A stretch of DNA of 64,000 nt, from the NCBI RefSeq assembly GCF_025128055.1, contig NZ_JAHLYS010000048.1:83273-147272 (forward strand), read 5' to 3'. The position numbers were made by a program, and so were the translations under genes. The DNA comes from Synechococcus sp. CS-1329 (GTDB lineage: Bacteria; Cyanobacteriota; Cyanobacteriia; PCC-6307; Cyanobiaceae). Shown here one piece after another: positions 10,007-19,143 of the stretch; the first letter of the stretch is position 1, and each line of letters opens with the position of its first letter. The notes beneath the pieces are model-generated. The model searched no databases and was not told the DNA's origin. It saw only the letters and a program-made list of their open reading frames with translations.

Positions 10007-11021
10007 GGCACTGCACGCCCTGGCCCGCCTGGCCCTTGACCAGGTTGTCGACGGCGCTCATCAGGATCAGCTGACCAGTGCGGCTGTCCACCTGAACCGA
10101 GAGCAGGGCCCGGTTGGTCTGGCGGGTCCATTTGGTGGAGGGGTAGGTGCCCACCGGCAGCACCTCCACGCAGGGGCTGTGGCGGTAGACGGCCCGGAGC
10201 ACCGTGGTGCAGTCTTCGGCGGTCAGCCCCGGATCGCGCAGCCGGCCGTAGACCGTGGCCAGCAGGCCCCGCACCATCGGCATCAGGTGCGGAGTGAACT
10301 GCAGCTGGATCGGCTGCCCAGCCACCTGGCTGGCGGTCTGCTCGATCTCGCTGGTGTGGCGGTGTCCCACCACGCCATAGGGAGCGACGGCCTCGGAGGC
10401 TTCCGCCAGCAGCAGGTTCTCCTTGGCGGCGCGGCCACCGCCGGAGGTTCCCGTTTTGGCATCGATGATGATCCCGCTGCGATCAATCAACCCCTGCTTG
10501 AGAAAAGGCAGCAGCGGTAGCAAGCTGGCGGTGGGGAAACAACCGGGGGCCGCCACCAACCGCGCCCCGGCCACACGCTCCTCCGCCCACTCCACCAGCC
10601 CGTAGACCGCCTCCCTGCAGAGGGCTCCGTCGTGGCGCTCGAACCGTTCCGCCTCGCTGGAGTACACCTCCTGCCACTGGGCCAGGGAGCGGTAGCGGTA
10701 ATCGGCGGAGAGGTCCACCACCTTCACGCCCCGCTCCAGCAGGGGGGGCACCAGCTGGGAGGCCAGCCCACTGGGAAGGCTGAGCACGGCGAAATCGGCG
10801 GCGGCGGCGATCGCATCCGGGTCAGGGGCCCGCACCACCGGGTTGCCCTCCAGGGGCAGGAAGGGCACCAGTTCGCTCCAGGCGTGGCCGGCACTGCGTT
10901 CACCCCCCAGAAAACTGACCACGAATTCCGGGTGGTGCTGGAGCAGGCGCAGGGTCTGGAGGCCGCCGTAGCCGCTGGCGCCGATCACCGCGACGCGCCG
11001 AGCTGCTGTGGGGCTGACCAT
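9945..11021 (-). CDS. argC: N-acetyl-gamma-glutamyl-phosphate reductase
   Basis: NADPH-dependent reductase of arginine synthesis making N-acetylglutamate semialdehyde. It has the nucleotide-binding start VAVIGASGYGG, the active-site cysteine in APGCFPTASLL, and the conserved GHRHTSEIEQ and FTPHLMPMVRG segments. 358 residues, usual for the family, with an ATG start at 11021. The C-terminal NLMAGLP segment lies inside the overlap with purN, so the overlap involves real argC sequence. It is divergent from ribBA. Confidence 0.96.
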   Translation of the reverse strand: MVSPTAARRVAVIGASGYGGLQTLRLLQHHPEFVVSFLGGERSAGHAWSELVPFLPLEGNPVVRAPDPDAIAAAADFAVLSLPSGLASQLVPPLLERGVKVVDLSADYRYRSLAQWQEVYSSEAERFERHDGALCREAVYGLVEWAEERVAGARLVAAPGCFPTASLLPLLPFLKQGLIDRSGIIIDAKTGTSGGGRAAKENLLLAEASEAVAPYGVVGHRHTSEIEQTASQVAGQPIQLQFTPHLMPMVRGLLATVYGRLRDPGLTAEDCTTVLRAVYRHSPCVEVLPVGTYPSTKWTRQTNRALLSVQVDSRTGQLILMSAVDNLVKGQAGQGVQCLNLMAGLPAPMGLPLLPFYP

Positions 11022-11112
11022 GCCGGTGGATCTGGGGGGCTGATCGTACCGGTCCCCCGCTCACGTTGAGCCCGCAACTGATAGAGAATGCCGGGTACCT
11101 GATCCCGCTGTT

Positions 11113-12837
11113 CTGACTGTTCGCTCCGAGCGTTCCGCTCCCCTCGCCGGCGCCGTTGACGCCCTCCCCCGCACGGATTCGGGCCAGGCCCCGATCCGTT
11201 TCGATTCGATCGCCGATGCCCTCGCGGGCATTCGCAACGGCGAAATGATCGTGGTTGTTGATGATGAAAATCGCGAAAACGAAGGTGATCTGATCTGCGC
11301 GGCCCAGTTCGCCACGCCCGAGCAGATCAACTTCATGGCCACCGAAGCCCGTGGCCTGATCTGCCTGGCGATGGAAGGCGAGCGGCTCGACGAACTCGAG
11401 CTGCCCCTGATGGTGGATCGCAACACCGACAGCAACCAGACCGCCTTCACCGTCAGCGTCGATGCCGGGCCGGAGAACGGCGTGAGCACAGGCATCAGCG
11501 CCGACGACCGCGCCCGCACGATCCAGGTGGCGATCCATCCCGCCAGCCGCCCTGCCGACCTGCGCCGGCCCGGGCACATCTTCCCCCTGCGGGCCCGCCA
11601 GGGCGGGGTGCTCAAGCGAGCCGGTCACACCGAGGCGGCCGTCGATCTGGCCCGCCTCTCCGGTCTCTACCCCGCCGGGGTGATCTGTGAGATCCAGAAC
11701 TCCGATGGCTCGATGGCCCGCCTGCCGCAGCTGGCGAGCTACGCCCGGCGCCACGGCCTGCGCCTGATCAACATCGCCGATCTGATCAGCTACCGGCTGG
11801 AGACGGAGCGCTTCGTGCGCCGCCAGGCGGAAGCCGAGATGCCGAGTGCCTTCGGTCAGTTCCGAGCGATCGGCTACCGCAATGAGCTCGACGACAGTGA
11901 GCACGTGGCCATCGTCAAAGGGCGGCCCGAGCTGGCCAGCTCTCCGGTGCTGGTGCGGGTGCACTCGGAATGTCTCACCGGTGACGCCTTCGGCTCTCTG
12001 CGCTGCGACTGCCGGCCCCAGCTGGAGGCGGCCCTGCGCATGATCGAAGCCGCCGGCGAGGGGGTGGTGGTGTATCTGCGCCAGGAGGGCCGGGGCATCG
12101 GCCTGATCAACAAACTCAGGGCCTACAGCCTTCAGGATGGCGGCCTTGACACCGTCGAGGCCAATGAGCGCCTCGGTTTTCCCGCTGACCTGCGCAACTA
12201 CGGCGTCGGCGCCCAGATCCTCAGTGATCTGGGGGTGCATCACCTGCGCCTGATCACCAACAACCCGCGCAAGATCGCCGGTCTCGGCGGTTACGGGCTG
12301 AAGGTGGAAGATCGGGTGCCGCTGGTGATGGATCCGGGCCTCCACAACGCCGCCTACCTGCTCACCAAGCAGACCAAACTCGGCCATCTGATGCAACCCG
12401 GTCCAGCCCGGGAGCAGACGGGCGCGGGCGGACCCACAGCGGTGATCGCCTGGAGCGCCACCAGCCTGGAGCCCGAGCAGGCCGAAGCCGAGCACTGGCC
12501 CCAGCTGCGGCAGTGGGCCAGCCAGCGGGGACTGGACCTGCGGCGGGAGGAGCATCCGCGCCTGCTGGCCCTGCTGGGGCAACCGCAGCTGGCGCTGTTG
12601 CTCGTCCAGCAGGCCGGAGGGGAGCAGCGCCTGGCCGAGGCCGATCTGCTCTCAGCCCTGACCTTGATGGCCGGCTGGAGCGGCACCCGGGCGGTGAGCC
12701 TGCTGCTGAGCCCCGATGCCCAGCGCAGCGCCCACCCCAGCGCCACCCTGGAGCCCGAGCTCCGGCCGCTGCAGGAGCTCACCCAGGTGAACCCCCAGCT
12801 GGCGGCCTCGGCCGGGGCCTTCATGCGCTGGGGCTGA
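11113..12837 (+). CDS. ribBA: Bifunctional DHBP synthase / GTP cyclohydrolase II
   Basis: Makes both riboflavin precursors. The N-terminal DHBP synthase domain shows [14 protein letters not shown], and the GTP cyclohydrolase II domain shows the zinc site [14 protein letters not shown] and [10 protein letters not shown]. Conserved sequence ([14 protein letters not shown]) precedes the first ATG (11245). No ATG, GTG or TTG lies in frame between the stop at 11041-11043 and that ATG, so I infer a CTG start at 11113 (574 residues); starting at 11245 would remove the first helix. After the cyclohydrolase domain (KLGHLM) there is an extension of about 150 residues of unknown role. Confidence 0.9.
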   Translation: MTVRSERSAPLAGAVDALPRTDSGQAPIRFDSIADALAGIRNGEMIVVVDDENRENEGDLICAAQFATPEQINFMATEARGLICLAMEGERLDELELPLMVDRNTDSNQTAFTVSVDAGPENGVSTGISADDRARTIQVAIHPASRPADLRRPGHIFPLRARQGGVLKRAGHTEAAVDLARLSGLYPAGVICEIQNSDGSMARLPQLASYARRHGLRLINIADLISYRLETERFVRRQAEAEMPSAFGQFRAIGYRNELDDSEHVAIVKGRPELASSPVLVRVHSECLTGDAFGSLRCDCRPQLEAALRMIEAAGEGVVVYLRQEGRGIGLINKLRAYSLQDGGLDTVEANERLGFPADLRNYGVGAQILSDLGVHHLRLITNNPRKIAGLGGYGLKVEDRVPLVMDPGLHNAAYLLTKQTKLGHLMQPGPAREQTGAGGPTAVIAWSATSLEPEQAEAEHWPQLRQWASQRGLDLRREEHPRLLALLGQPQLALLLVQQAGGEQRLAEADLLSALTLMAGWSGTRAVSLLLSPDAQRSAHPSATLEPELRPLQELTQVNPQLAASAGAFMRWG

Positions 12838-12847
12838 GACCCCAGCC

Positions 12848-13288
12848 TCAGGGCAGGATCGTCAGCTTGGTGATGCGGGTGCCCTTGCGGATCGCCATCA
12901 CCACATCCATGGTGCTGGCCTGCCCGAACACGGTGTGCACCCCATCGAGGTGGGGCTGGGCGTCGTGGCAGAGGAAGAACTGACTGCCGCCGGTGTTCTT
13001 GCCGGCATGGGCCATCGAGAGGGTGCCTGCCTGGTGCTTACGGCTGTTGATCTCGCAAGGGATCATGTAACCGGGGCCGCCGGTGCCGGGGGTGCCACTG
13101 GCGCCGGCGCGGGTGTTGGGACAACCGCCCTGGGCCATGAAGCCATCGATGACGCGGTGAAAGGCCAGACCGTCGTAGAAGCCCGATTCGGCCAGCTTGA
13201 CGAAGTTGGCGACGCTGCCGGGGGCATCGGTGTCGAACAGTTCGATCTCCAGCGTTCCTGCCTCGGTCTCCATCAAAGCTTTGGTCAT
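12848..13288 (-). CDS. ppiB: Cyclophilin-type peptidyl-prolyl cis-trans isomerase
   Basis: 146-residue single-domain cyclophilin that accelerates proline isomerisation during protein folding. Core motifs include [28 protein letters not shown], with the catalytic Arg in FHRV, and [18 protein letters not shown]. No signal peptide is present, so it is probably cytoplasmic. It is convergent with ribBA, ten bases apart, with no clear terminator hairpin between them. Confidence 0.95.
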   Translation of the reverse strand: MTKALMETEAGTLEIELFDTDAPGSVANFVKLAESGFYDGLAFHRVIDGFMAQGGCPNTRAGASGTPGTGGPGYMIPCEINSRKHQAGTLSMAHAGKNTGGSQFFLCHDAQPHLDGVHTVFGQASTMDVVMAIRKGTRITKLTILP

Positions 13289-13377
13289 GGGGCTCAGTGC
13301 AAAGGCGGACTGTATCGACTCTCGGGTAGAACGGTCCTCAGTCCTGAACGGGGCTTTCCCCTCAGTCGGTCAAGTCC

Positions 13378-14325
13378 ATGAGCTCCAACGCCGCCACTGC
13401 GAGCCCGGGCCTCGACCTGGGCCGGGCACGCCTCGGGGTGCTCGGTGGCAGCGGCCTCTATGCCATCGATGGGCTCGAAGACACCCGTGAGCTCACCGTG
13501 GACACGCCCTTCGGGCCGCCGTCGGACAGCCTGCGCCTGGGCAGGATCGGAGGCCTGGAGGTGGTGTTCCTCGCCCGCCACGGCCGCCACCACAACCACC
13601 TGCCCTCGGAAGTGCCCTACCGGGCCAACCTCTGGGCCCTGCGTTCCCTGGGGGTGCGCTGGATCCTCTCCTGCTCCGCCGTGGGATCACTGCAGGATCC
13701 CCTGCGGCCCCTCGACATGGTGGTGCCGGATCAGTTCATCGACCGCACCCACGCCAGGCCCGCGAGCTTCTTCGGTGGCGGCGCCGTGGCCCATGTGGGC
13801 AACGCCGATCCGTTCTGCCCGAGCCTCAGCCGGCTGCTGGCCGATGTGGCTGAAAGCCTGATGCCCACGGGCCGCCAGCTGCACCGCCGCGGCACCTACC
13901 TCTGCATGGAGGGTCCGGCCTTCTCCACCCGGGCCGAGTCGAACCTCTACCGCAGCTGGGGCTGCTCAGTGATCGGCATGACCAACCACAGCGAGGCCCG
14001 CCTGGCCCGGGAAGCCGAGATGGCCTACGCCACTCTGGCCATGGTCACCGACTACGACTGCTGGCACGGCGATCACGCCTCGGTGAGCGTGGATCTGGTG
14101 ATCGAGAACCTGCACGCCAATGCGGCTCTGGCCCAGCAGATCGTGGCGGTGGCGGCGGAGCGGATCGATGCCCAGCGGCCACTCAGCAGCTCCCACAGCG
14201 CCCTGCGCGATGCCCTGATGACCCCGAAAGAGCAGGTGCCGGCGGAAACCCGCCGCAGGCTCGACCTGTTCACCTCCCCCTACTGGGGACCGTTCGAGCC
14301 GGCCGGTGCCACCCAGGCCAGCTAG
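13378..14325 (+). CDS. mtnP: S-methyl-5'-thioadenosine phosphorylase
   Basis: Phosphorolysis of methylthioadenosine, a by-product of polyamine metabolism, to adenine and methylthioribose-1-phosphate. PNP/MTAP family motifs are visible: LGVLGGSGLY, the phosphate-site ARHGRHHNHLPSEVPYRAN, and CMEGPAFSTRAESN. 315 residues, slightly longer than usual because of a short Ser/Ala-rich N-terminus. Stands alone on the plus strand and is convergent with murQ. Confidence 0.92.
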   Translation: MSSNAATASPGLDLGRARLGVLGGSGLYAIDGLEDTRELTVDTPFGPPSDSLRLGRIGGLEVVFLARHGRHHNHLPSEVPYRANLWALRSLGVRWILSCSAVGSLQDPLRPLDMVVPDQFIDRTHARPASFFGGGAVAHVGNADPFCPSLSRLLADVAESLMPTGRQLHRRGTYLCMEGPAFSTRAESNLYRSWGCSVIGMTNHSEARLAREAEMAYATLAMVTDYDCWHGDHASVSVDLVIENLHANAALAQQIVAVAAERIDAQRPLSSSHSALRDALMTPKEQVPAETRRRLDLFTSPYWGPFEPAGATQAS

Positions 14326-14345
14326 CTGGTCAGAGCAGCGGACGC

Positions 14346-15302
14346 TCAGGCCAGCTGGGCGCCGAGCTGCTCCAGGGCCGGGCGCACCTGGCCGCCGTGG
14401 GCGTCGAGGGCCTGATCAGCCTGCTCGGCATTCAGACCGGCGGCGGCCATCACCAGGGCGCGCTTGACCGAGCCACCGGCGGCGGCCAGCAGCTCATAGC
14501 CCCGCTCGCGCTCCACCCCGGCCAGATCCCTGAGGATGCGCAGGGCGCGATCTTCCAATTTACTGTTGGTGACGGCCACATCCACCATGCGGTTGCCATA
14601 CACCTTGCCCAGCCGCACCATCACTCCGGTGGAGAGGATGTTCAGGGCCATCTTGGTGGCGGTGCCGGCCTTGAGCCGGGTGGAGCCGGTGAGCAGCTCC
14701 GCCCCGGTGACCAGACGGATGTCGATGGCGCCGGGCATCGGTGCCTGCTCCTTGGGCACGCAGGCCATGGCGATCGCCAGGGCGCCGAGGGAGCAGGCAT
14801 GCTCCAGGCCGCCGAGCACATAGGGGGTGGTGCCGCCGGCGGCGATGCCCACCAGGGCGTCGGCGGAGCTGAAGCCCCGCTCGATCAGGTCGTGGCGTCC
14901 GGCTTCACGCAGGTCTTCAAGGCCTTCGGAGCTACGCAGCAGGGCCGGTGCACCGCCGGCCAGCACACCCTGCACCAGTTCAGGATCGGTGCAGAACGTG
15001 GGGGGGCACTCGGCTGCGTCGAGGACGCCGAGGCGCCCGGAGGTGCCGGCACCGAGATAAAACAAGCGACCACCGGCCCGCAGGCGGGCACTGATGGCCT
15101 CCACCGCCTCGGCCAGGGCCGGTGCCGCCGCCTCCATGGCCAGCAGCGCTTTCTCATCCTCCCGACAGAACAGATCCACCAGTTCACTGGAGCTGAGCCG
15201 ATCGAGGCTGGCACTGGCGGGGTTGGCCTGCTCAGTGAGCAGATGGCCGCGGTCGGGGGCAGAGGATCCAGCCGGGGCGGCGTTGGCGTCGGGAGCGATC
15301 AC
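14346..15302 (-). CDS. murQ: N-acetylmuramic acid 6-phosphate etherase
   Basis: Removes the lactyl ether of MurNAc-6-phosphate to give GlcNAc-6-phosphate, a peptidoglycan recycling step in the cytoplasm. The SIS-domain motif GAGTSGRLG and the LGGLEHACSLGALAIAM segment are clear, and the 318-residue length is normal. The GTG start at 15302 overlaps the DUF3110 stop by four bases (GTGA), so it is translationally coupled to the gene before it. It is the last gene of the dnaK-dnaJ-DUF3110-murQ block. No MurNAc kinase or PTS gene is adjacent. Confidence 0.94.
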   Translation of the reverse strand: MIAPDANAAPAGSSAPDRGHLLTEQANPASASLDRLSSSELVDLFCREDEKALLAMEAAAPALAEAVEAISARLRAGGRLFYLGAGTSGRLGVLDAAECPPTFCTDPELVQGVLAGGAPALLRSSEGLEDLREAGRHDLIERGFSSADALVGIAAGGTTPYVLGGLEHACSLGALAIAMACVPKEQAPMPGAIDIRLVTGAELLTGSTRLKAGTATKMALNILSTGVMVRLGKVYGNRMVDVAVTNSKLEDRALRILRDLAGVERERGYELLAAAGGSVKRALVMAAAGLNAEQADQALDAHGGQVRPALEQLGAQLA

Positions 15303-15715
15303 AGCAGGCCCTCCAGGCGACGGCGGAAGGCTTCGAGCTCAGCGCTCTCGGGGCCACGGCCTTCGCCGCCGTCCTGGGAAGCGGCGGAGCGAGAGGGCTC
15401 ATCCTTCCAGTGGGTGAGATCCATATTCCGCTCCGGCGGGGCGATCAACAGCCGCTCCTCCGCTGAGCTGGGCAGGAAGCCGGTGGGCACGAAGCGGGCT
15501 TCATAGCCCGCCTGGCCGCAGAACAGTTCCATCTCCTCCCGCTCGATCGCCTCCACGCTGGGAACAGGAAAATCCTGGGCCTCCAGCAGACCGGCATAGC
15601 GCTCGGCATCATCCCGTTCCTCGAACAGCAGCACCACGGTGCGGCCACTCAGCTCCAGGGAGTGAATGCCTTCGTTGTCGGTGCCGGCCTCGAACAGCAG
15701 CACATGAACGGGCAT
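15299..15715 (-). CDS. DUF3110 family protein
   Basis: 138 residues, starting at ATG 15715 (MPVHVLLFEAGTDNEGIHS). This matches the cyanobacterial DUF3110 family: a small alpha/beta fold with a VVLLFEERDDAERYAGLLEAQ core and a variable acidic tail. No membrane segment. Function unknown. It follows dnaJ by 61 bases and overlaps murQ by four, so it is probably part of the chaperone operon. I see no feature that reveals a catalytic role. Confidence 0.8.
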   Translation of the reverse strand: MPVHVLLFEAGTDNEGIHSLELSGRTVVLLFEERDDAERYAGLLEAQDFPVPSVEAIEREEMELFCGQAGYEARFVPTGFLPSSAEERLLIAPPERNMDLTHWKDEPSRSAASQDGGEGRGPESAELEAFRRRLEGLL

Positions 15716-15776
15716 GACGCGAACCAATCCCAGCGGCTCAGTGTCCCATTGATTGGGCCCCGGGCCCAAGGACCGC

Positions 15777-16760
15777 TCAACCGTCGCCGGACAATTCCTC
15801 CAGACGTCTGTAGAGCGCCACTTCGGAGTCGTTGAGCTGCTCAGGCAGAACGATGCGCAACTCCACCAACTGATCGCCCCGCCGCTCCCCCTGGCTGAGG
15901 CCCAGGCCCCGCAGCCGCAGCAGACGGCCACTGGAGGAGCAGGGGGGCACCGTGAGCTGCACCCGGCCCTCGAGGGTGGGCACCACCACCTTGCAGCCCA
16001 GGGCCGCTTCGGCCGGCGAGAGCTCCAGGTCGTAGAGCACCCGCAGGCCATCGATGCGCAGGCCATCGGGGCGGCGCACCCGCAGCTGCAGGAAATGGTC
16101 GGCCCCACCTGGAGCCACACCGGCCAGGCGCAGCCGCCAGCCATCCCCCGCCAGGGGGGGGGTCCAGAGCTCCACCGCCAGGCCTCCGGGCAGCTCCAGC
16201 TCCAGCCGCGTGCCGTCAAGGGCCTGTTCCGGGCTGAGCTCCACCAGCGTCTCCAGGTCGCTGGCGGCCTGCACCGGCGGCGGCGGCGGCGGGGCATGGG
16301 TCACCTCGACCCCGGGCCCCTGCCGGAACTGAGCCGCTGGCGGGCGCTGGGCAGACTCGGATCGCCGGCTGGACTCAGGCGGGTCGTACGCAGGATCGGG
16401 CTCTGGCGACCGGCGGTCGTCGGGGCGGGCCTGACGGCCGAACAGGGCGTCGAGGTAGTCGTCGAACTCGGGGAAGCCCGTGGCGAAGGGGTCAGCGCGC
16501 TCACCCCGCAGCGAGCCGGGATCGAGCCCCGATTCCCAGGCCTGGCGGCGGCGGGGGTCCGAGAGCACGGCGTAGGCCTCGTTGACCCGCTTGAAGCGCT
16601 CCTCGGCCACCGGATCGTTGCCGTTGAGATCCGGATGCCAACGGCGCGCCTGGGCGCGGAAGCCGCGCTTGAGCTCGGCGGCATCGGCCCCCGGGCTCAG
16701 CCCAAGGACCGCCCAGTGGTCATCACCGACCGTGGCGGTGGGGGTGGGGGTGCGGCTCAC
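15777..16760 (-). CDS. dnaJ: DnaJ-family co-chaperone (J domain plus C-terminal substrate domains)
   Basis: 327 residues. An N-terminal J domain (about residues 13-75) carries the HPD triad (RWHPDLNG) and WAVLGLSPGADAAELKRGF. A Gly/Pro-poor, charged linker with repeated prolines follows, and then a CTD region typical of type II DnaJ (LRVRRPDGLRIDGLRV, GRLLRLRGLG). There are no zinc-finger cysteines, so it is not a type I DnaJ. The start is GTG at 16760, five bases after dnaK, so the pair is co-expressed and this is its likely partner. Confidence 0.9.
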   Translation of the reverse strand: MSRTPTPTATVGDDHWAVLGLSPGADAAELKRGFRAQARRWHPDLNGNDPVAEERFKRVNEAYAVLSDPRRRQAWESGLDPGSLRGERADPFATGFPEFDDYLDALFGRQARPDDRRSPEPDPAYDPPESSRRSESAQRPPAAQFRQGPGVEVTHAPPPPPPVQAASDLETLVELSPEQALDGTRLELELPGGLAVELWTPPLAGDGWRLRLAGVAPGGADHFLQLRVRRPDGLRIDGLRVLYDLELSPAEAALGCKVVVPTLEGRVQLTVPPCSSSGRLLRLRGLGLSQGERRGDQLVELRIVLPEQLNDSEVALYRRLEELSGDG

Positions 16761-16765
16761 CGCCC

Positions 16766-18958
16766 TCAGTCCTCAGCCCAGGGATCATCGGCCCTGGGGC
16801 TGGGTCGCCGGCGCCCTTCAGCGGGCCAGTCGCCAGCACTGCGGCGCGAGGGCGCCGGGGCGGCGGCCGGTTCATAGCGATCGGAGCGATCGGGGGGAGG
16901 CGGCTCGCGGCGGGGTGGCTCGGGCCTGGAGCGCTCCAGACGTGGATTTTCGTAGGAGGAATAGCCCTCCTCCTGGTAGCCGCCGTAGCGGGTCGGGGGC
17001 GCCCAGGGGTCACCTCCCCAGCGCTCGGAAGACCCGGGGCGAGAGCGATCCCATTCGTCCCAGTCGTCGTCATCCGAGAAGAGGTCGTCCTTGATCGAGC
17101 CCAGGGTGTTCTTGAGGCCCTGCAGGGGGCCAGCGTCCGTCTTGCGCTCGCTGATCAGGCGGCGGTTGAGGCCATAGAGGGCTTCCTGCAGCTGACTGAC
17201 AGCCAGGTCGAGTTCCGCCGGGTCGGCATCGTTGAGCTGCACCTGCACCTCGCCCAGGGCCATCTCCACGGAGCGCTGCTGCCTCTCCGCCCCGTAGGGA
17301 CCGAGCTCGAGGGCGGCATCACGCAGACGGCGCTCCGCCTGGGCCACCAGGGTCTGGGCCCGGTTGAGCCGATCCACCACCACACGCTTGCGCCGGTCTT
17401 CGGCGGACTTGAGCTGGGCCTCCTCCAGCAGAGCCTGAATCTCGGCTTCACTGAGGTTGGAGCCCCCCTGAATGCTGACGCTCTGCTGGCGGCCGGTGGT
17501 GCGGTCGGTGGCCGACACCTGCAGCAGGCCGTTGGCATCGATGTCGAGCGACACCTGCACCTGGGGCACACCCCTGGGGGCGGGCGGAATGCCCGAGAGC
17601 CGGAAACGCCCCAGGGATTTGTTGTCCGCCGCCATCTGGCGCTCCCCCTGGAGCACATGGATCTCGACCGCCGACTGGTTGGCCTCGGAGGTGCTGAACA
17701 CATCCGAGCGGCGCACGGGAATGGGGGTGTTGCGGGGAATCAGCACTTTCATCACCCCGCCGATCGTCTCCAGCCCCAGCGAGAGGGGTGTGACGTCGTT
17801 GAGCATCAGATCGCGCAGGTCACCGGTGAGGATGCCGGCCTGCACCGCCGCACCAATGGCCACCACCTCATCGGGGTTGACCGACTGGCAGGGTTCGCGC
17901 GGAATCAGGGTGCGCACCATCTCCTGCACCATCGGCATGCGGGTGCTGCCGCCCACCAGCACCACGTCATCAATGTCGTCGGCGCTGAAACCGGAATCAC
18001 GCAGGGCCCGCTGGACCGGGCGCATCAGGCGATCGAGCAGATCGGGGCAGAGGGATTCAAAGGTGCGCCGCTCCAGGCTGGTCTCGATGTGCAGGGGACC
18101 TTCGGGGCCGGTGGCGATGAACGGCAGCGAGATCGGCGTGGTGGTGACGCCGGAGAGTTCCTGCTTGGCCTTCTCGGCCGCCTCACTGAGCCGCTGCAGC
18201 GCCTGACGATCGCGGCGCAGATCGATCTGGTGCCGGCTCTCGAAAGCCGCAGCCAGCCAGTCAACGACGCGCAGGTCCCAGTCGTTGCCACCCAGCTGGG
18301 TGTCGCCGCTGGTGGCCTTCACATCGAAGACACCATTGGCAATGCGCAGCACCGACACATCAAAGGTGCCACCGCCCAGGTCGAACACCAGCACCCGCTT
18401 GACCGCGCTGCGGTCGAAGCCGTAGGCCAGGGCCGCGGCGGTGGGTTCATTCAGGATCCGCTCCACCGTGAGCCCCGCCAGGCGGCCGGCATCGCGGGTG
18501 GCCTGACGCTGGGCATCGTTGAAATAGGCGGGCACGGTGATCACCGCCGCTTCCACCGGTTCACCCAGGTAGGTGGCGGCATCGTCCACGAGTTTGCGCA
18601 GAATGCTGGCCAGCAGCTCCTCCGGCGCGTATTCCCGCTCGGTGATGGGGCAGAGGATGCGAACATTGCCCTGGTCGTTGGCCCGCACCGTGTAGGGCAC
18701 CGCCAGGCTGCCGTCGTCGAGTTCATCCCAGCCGCGGCCGGCGAAACGCTTGAGATTGGCGAAGGTGTTGCGGGGATTGAGCACCAGCTGGCGGCGGGCA
18801 AGCTGACCCACCAGCAGCTCCTGATCACGGCTGAAGCCCACCACCGAGGGCGTGGTGCGGCCCCCTTCGGCACTGGCGATCACCTGGGGCCGACCCCCCT
18901 CCAGCACTGCCACCACCGAGTTGGTGGTGCCCAGGTCAATGCCAACGATCCGGCCCAT
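16766..18958 (-). CDS. dnaK: Hsp70 chaperone DnaK with long C-terminal tail
   Basis: 730-residue Hsp70. The ATPase domain begins MGRIVGIDLGTTNSVVAVLEG and contains FDLGGGTFDVS and VLVGGSTRMP. The substrate domain has VTPLSLGLET. Beyond about residue 620 comes a tail of roughly 110 residues rich in Asp, Glu, Arg, Pro and Tyr, probably disordered. Cyanobacteria carry several DnaK paralogues, and long-tailed forms (DnaK3-type) have been linked to membranes; which paralogue this is cannot be settled from sequence alone. First gene of the block with dnaJ; no CIRCE-like operator is visible upstream. Confidence 0.93.
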   Translation of the reverse strand: MGRIVGIDLGTTNSVVAVLEGGRPQVIASAEGGRTTPSVVGFSRDQELLVGQLARRQLVLNPRNTFANLKRFAGRGWDELDDGSLAVPYTVRANDQGNVRILCPITEREYAPEELLASILRKLVDDAATYLGEPVEAAVITVPAYFNDAQRQATRDAGRLAGLTVERILNEPTAAALAYGFDRSAVKRVLVFDLGGGTFDVSVLRIANGVFDVKATSGDTQLGGNDWDLRVVDWLAAAFESRHQIDLRRDRQALQRLSEAAEKAKQELSGVTTTPISLPFIATGPEGPLHIETSLERRTFESLCPDLLDRLMRPVQRALRDSGFSADDIDDVVLVGGSTRMPMVQEMVRTLIPREPCQSVNPDEVVAIGAAVQAGILTGDLRDLMLNDVTPLSLGLETIGGVMKVLIPRNTPIPVRRSDVFSTSEANQSAVEIHVLQGERQMAADNKSLGRFRLSGIPPAPRGVPQVQVSLDIDANGLLQVSATDRTTGRQQSVSIQGGSNLSEAEIQALLEEAQLKSAEDRRKRVVVDRLNRAQTLVAQAERRLRDAALELGPYGAERQQRSVEMALGEVQVQLNDADPAELDLAVSQLQEALYGLNRRLISERKTDAGPLQGLKNTLGSIKDDLFSDDDDWDEWDRSRPGSSERWGGDPWAPPTRYGGYQEEGYSSYENPRLERSRPEPPRREPPPPDRSDRYEPAAAPAPSRRSAGDWPAEGRRRPSPRADDPWAED

Positions 18959-18987
18959 GCATCCCCAAAGCGAAGCCCCAAACTACT

Positions 18988-19037
18988 GGCTTCCTGACCG
19001 GAAGCCTGCGGTGTGGCTGCGCCTCCCGCGGCCACAC
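18988..19037 (+). other. Two consecutive hairpins in the dnaK-pstC gap
   Basis: A perfect 7-base inverted repeat (GGCTTCC 18988-18994 with GGAAGCC 19000-19006) is followed four bases later by an 11-pair hairpin (GTGTGGCTGCG 19011-19021 with CGCGGCCACAC 19027-19037). The second includes one T-G wobble, so it is perfect only as a plus-strand RNA. They lie between the divergent dnaK and pstC genes. Role unknown: a structured 5' leader of pstC or protein-binding sites are both possible. Confidence 0.45.
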
Positions 19038-19045
19038 CCCCACAG

Positions 19046-19066
19046 GTGTTAAGGCGTTCTTAGTGG
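19046..19066. promoter_or_regulatory. Possible weak Pho-box-like sequence upstream of pstC
   Basis: The stretch GTGTTAAGGCGTTCTTAGTGG contains two TTA-centred half-sites about 11 bases apart. One (complement CCTTAACAC) resembles the cyanobacterial PhoB/SphR repeat CTTAACCT; the second is poor. Location upstream of a phosphate transporter is suggestive, but the match is partial. Confidence 0.25.
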
Positions 19067-19143
19067 TCGCGGCCCTGGATCGCAACCTAGGTTCTGGTGA
19101 TGGGTCGTCCCACAGGACCACTCGATGTCTCTTCACTCGTTCC

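Noticed and set aside
18959..19143. CIRCE/HrcA operator upstream of dnaK
   Set aside because: No TTAGCACTC-N9-GAGTGCTAA-like inverted repeat is present; the hairpins there have other sequences.
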